Assembly (NCBI GenBank): GCA_023413015.1
Contig: JAEZQR010000064.1
Location: 1 to 5,813 of the forward strand
DNA length: 5,813 bases
Direction: 5' to 3'
From: Pseudomonadota bacterium
GTDB lineage: Bacteria > Pseudomonadota > Alphaproteobacteria > Sphingomonadales > Sphingomonadaceae
In this document: in pieces, positions 5,253-5,813 of the stretch
Layout: every line of letters starts with the position of its first letter
Position numbering within the stretch: the first letter of the stretch is position 1
Translations under genes and position numbers: made by a program
Notes under the pieces: generated by a model
Seen by the model: only the letters and a program-made list of their open reading frames with translations
What the model was told of the DNA's origin: nothing
Databases searched by the model: none

Positions 5253-5813
5253 TGGGCGGCCGCCACGGAGGTCTTCCAGAGCGGACGCGGCGGCACCGGC
5301 TGCCGGGCCGGCATTCGGCTGGAAGCGACCTGCACCAGGGCCGCGGTAAGCGCGTAGATATAATATTGCGTCGACTGGAACCCGATGCCCACGAACAGCG
5401 AGCCGACCATGTAGATGATGAGCGTGAAGCCGAGGGCGCGCGCCATGCTCGCCACCCACTGGTTCTCCGCGTCACGGACGAAGCGCTTGTAGAGCCGGCG
5501 CAGCTGGACCAGCGCGACGACGGCCATCGTGAGGAAGATCGCCAGTCCCGGATAGCCCTGCTCGCCCAGCACCTCGAAATAGGCGCTGTGGAAAGCGCGA
5601 GCCCGATCGGTGACGACAGCGGTGCTCGTGCTGGTCACCGGCCCTTCGCCGGTTTGCTTCTGGAGCTGTACCTTGACCTCGTTCAACCGGTAGACGCCGA
5701 AGCCGCCGCCGAGCGGGTGCTCCTTCACGAAATCGAGGGTCCACCCCCAGACCGCCAGCCGCGTCGAGGCCGAGGCATCGGCGGTATAGGTCTCGATCGT
5801 CGCCATGCGGCCG
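5249..5813 (-). CDS. O-antigen ligase/polymerase-like membrane protein, C-terminal 187 residues (runs off right edge)
   Basis: The frame is open to the window edge, so this is a 5'-truncated view; the Met at 5806 is more likely internal than the start. Counting from the first visible residue, the segment MATIETYTADASASTRLAVWG at 3-23, the loop HPLGGGF at 32-38 and HSAYFEVLGEQGYPGL at 75-90 match the periplasmic loop and following helix of the Wzy_C (WaaL/Wzy/ExoQ) superfamily. The 'M.TI.TY..DASA..R...W' pattern especially recalls the putative O-glycosylation ligases associated with exosortase A clusters. Hydrophobic helices follow at about 88-104, 128-145 and 148-163, then a Pro-rich tail. 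Such enzymes transfer or polymerise lipid-linked glycans at the periplasmic face. The stop overlaps the acyltransferase start by 4 bp, giving a shared operon. Superfamily assignment is fairly secure; ligase versus polymerase, and the exosortase link, are inference. Confidence 0.85.
   Translation of the reverse strand, partial: GRMATIETYTADASASTRLAVWGWTLDFVKEHPLGGGFGVYRLNEVKVQLQKQTGEGPVTSTSTAVVTDRARAFHSAYFEVLGEQGYPGLAIFLTMAVVALVQLRRLYKRFVRDAENQWVASMARALGFTLIIYMVGSLFVGIGFQSTQYYIYALTAALVQVASSRMPARQPVPPRPLWKTSVAAAQ

Overview
This is a GC-rich stretch of bacterial chromosome, most likely from an alphaproteobacterium of the Sphingomonadales (Sphingomonas or a close relative). The evidence is the GyrA N-terminus, which reads like sphingomonad GyrA, and a CCCGGC-GAAG-GCCGGG palindromic repeat of a kind common in these genomes. 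The genus is an inference from recall; no search was run.

Left part (1-1465): the 5' end of gyrA lies on the minus strand and runs off the left edge. It is divergent from a complete family 2 glycosyltransferase on the plus strand, across a 98 bp gap. The glycosyltransferase converges on a 75-residue, single-pass membrane protein of unknown function on the minus strand. Their stop codons are only 18 bp apart and lie in the arms of one small inverted repeat. The small gene has a strong ribosome binding site and an AT-rich promoter region.

Middle (1712-4106): the 252 bp between the small gene and the next gene holds that promoter and, at 1855-1928, a large perfect inverted repeat of the REP type. 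Two minus-strand genes follow. One is a stand-alone short-chain dehydrogenase resembling the (3R)-hydroxyacyl-CoA dehydrogenase domain of multifunctional beta-oxidation enzymes. The other, upstream of it, is an MscS-type mechanosensitive channel.

Right part (4107-5813): two minus-strand genes overlap by 4 bp (ATGA). The first is the C-terminal part of an O-antigen ligase/polymerase-like membrane protein, cut by the right edge. The second is a complete integral membrane acyltransferase of the acyltransferase-3 family. Together they look like the tail of a surface-polysaccharide operon whose remainder lies to the right. The glycosyltransferase at 542-1465 may belong to the same general process, but it is on the other strand and about 2.6 kb away.

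No gap between genes exceeds 300 bases. I see no tRNA, rRNA, CRISPR array, transposase or phage gene, and no convincing new multi-gene system. The least explained items are the 75-residue protein, the nested REP palindrome, and hairpins near the starts or ends of several minus-strand genes.
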